A DNA stretch of 64,000 nucleotides from RYN-230 sp963711705 (lineage in GTDB: Bacteria > Actinomycetota > Actinomycetes > Streptosporangiales > Streptosporangiaceae), in the NCBI GenBank assembly GCA_963711705.1, contig CAVQFM010000018.1, positions 62,001-126,000 of the forward strand. The letters are read 5' to 3'. A program made the position numbers and the translations under genes. The notes below the pieces were generated by a model that was not told where the DNA came from, did not search any database, and saw only the letters and a program-made list of their open reading frames with translations. Below are positions 63,637 through 64,000 of this stretch, in pieces. Each line of letters starts with the position of its first letter. Position 1 is the stretch's first letter.

Positions 63637-64000
63637 CTAGCCGTCGGTCGGCTCCTGCGCAGATCGCTTGCGCAGCGACTCGACCAGCGCGGCCACATGG
63701 CGCCGGTCCTCTGGCGTCAGCTCGTCGATGCTGGCGATGAGGAGTTCCCGCTCCCGGTCCCCGGGGTGCTCCCGCGGCACCGGGACCTCGTCGTAGTAGT
63801 GCAGCCCGGTGGACTCGGCGGCGGCCGCGCGCACCGCGGACACCGGCACTTCGAGACCCTTGGCCAGCCCATCCAGCGTGGCCGGGCGCGGCGGCCGGGC
63901 CAGGTTACGGGTCATCGCGAGCGTGTACACGGTGGACCGTGGCAATCCACCGCGCCGGGCCACCTCGCCGTAGGACCAGCCATGTTCGCGCAGTCGGTGA
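63637..64000 (-). CDS. XRE-like helix-turn-helix regulator, 5' end missing
   Basis: The frame continues through the right edge; GTG 63963 is an internal codon because upstream in-frame residues (HRLREHGWSYGEVARRGGLP, RSTVYTLAMTRNLARPPRPA) form the HTH. TLDGLAKGLEVPVSAVRAAA completes the fold. The C-terminal part (RERELLIASIDELTPEDRRH, VAALVESLRKRS) is a helical tail often seen in small Cro/CI-like regulators. Target unknown. Confidence 0.75.
   Translation of the reverse strand, partial: HRLREHGWSYGEVARRGGLPRSTVYTLAMTRNLARPPRPATLDGLAKGLEVPVSAVRAAAAESTGLHYYDEVPVPREHPGDRERELLIASIDELTPEDRRHVAALVESLRKRSAQEPTDG

Overview
The window comes from a very GC-rich actinomycete (Actinomycetota). GTG and TTG starts are frequent, and neighbouring genes often overlap by 4 nt (ATGA or GTGA). 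The housekeeping order metG-tatD-rsmA-ispE-ABC-F, with rsmI/PMT next door, and the minus-strand set tRNA-Gln, glmU, prs, rplY, pth is typical of the phylum. A SigR-type sigma factor, an AfsR/SARP regulator and a PMT mannosyltransferase point the same way. Genus cannot be settled from the sequence; a Streptosporangiales-like actinomycete is plausible.

Region 1 (1-28.95 kb) is a cell-surface polysaccharide locus. It starts with a hexapeptide sugar acyltransferase (cut by the left edge) and a PaaX-family regulator. Next is a cassette of FemAB-like transferase, benzoate-CoA-ligase-like enzyme and second FemAB-like transferase. Then come a fused double flippase, three GT-B glycosyltransferases, a GT2, a sugar aminotransferase, a secreted beta-helix protein, a Wzy/O-antigen-ligase-type membrane protein and two Wzz-like chain-length proteins. 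Sugar supply genes follow: UDP-GlcNAc 2-epimerase, UDP-ManNAc dehydrogenase type, WecG/TagA transferase and rmlC/D/B/A. The content resembles an enterobacterial-common-antigen pathway combined with rhamnose supply, in a Gram-positive lineage.

Region 2 (29-39.6 kb) carries pth, rplY, a small gene of tandem MDHE-type repeats, an AfsR-type regulator broken by many single-base indels, prs, a C-terminally truncated glmU, a metallo-beta-lactamase/Rieske fusion, a frameshifted DNA-binding protein and tRNA-Gln(TTG).

Region 3 (39.6-50.96 kb) has a fatty-acid desaturase with a TetR regulator, a trans-aconitate-methyltransferase-like gene divergent from a MarR gene with two palindromic operators between them, an ABC-F ATPase interrupted by a repeat-rich insertion, then ispE, rsmA, tatD, metG and rsmI.

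Region 4 (51-64 kb) has PMT, an orphan N6-adenine DNA methyltransferase, a SigR-like sigma factor with no rsrA beside it, an asparagine synthetase with a long low-complexity insertion, a crotonase, a giant repetitive surface protein, a LysM membrane protein (frameshifted), and an HTH gene cut by the right edge.

Two themes recur. First, several otherwise well-conserved genes (flippase N-terminus, rmlD, AfsR, the HTH protein, the LysM protein) are broken by single-base indels while homology continues in the next frame; this may be sequence error or recent decay. Second, low-complexity repeats have been inserted in, or sit beside, conserved genes (AsnB, ABC-F, flippase), along with dispersed palindromic repeats at gene ends.
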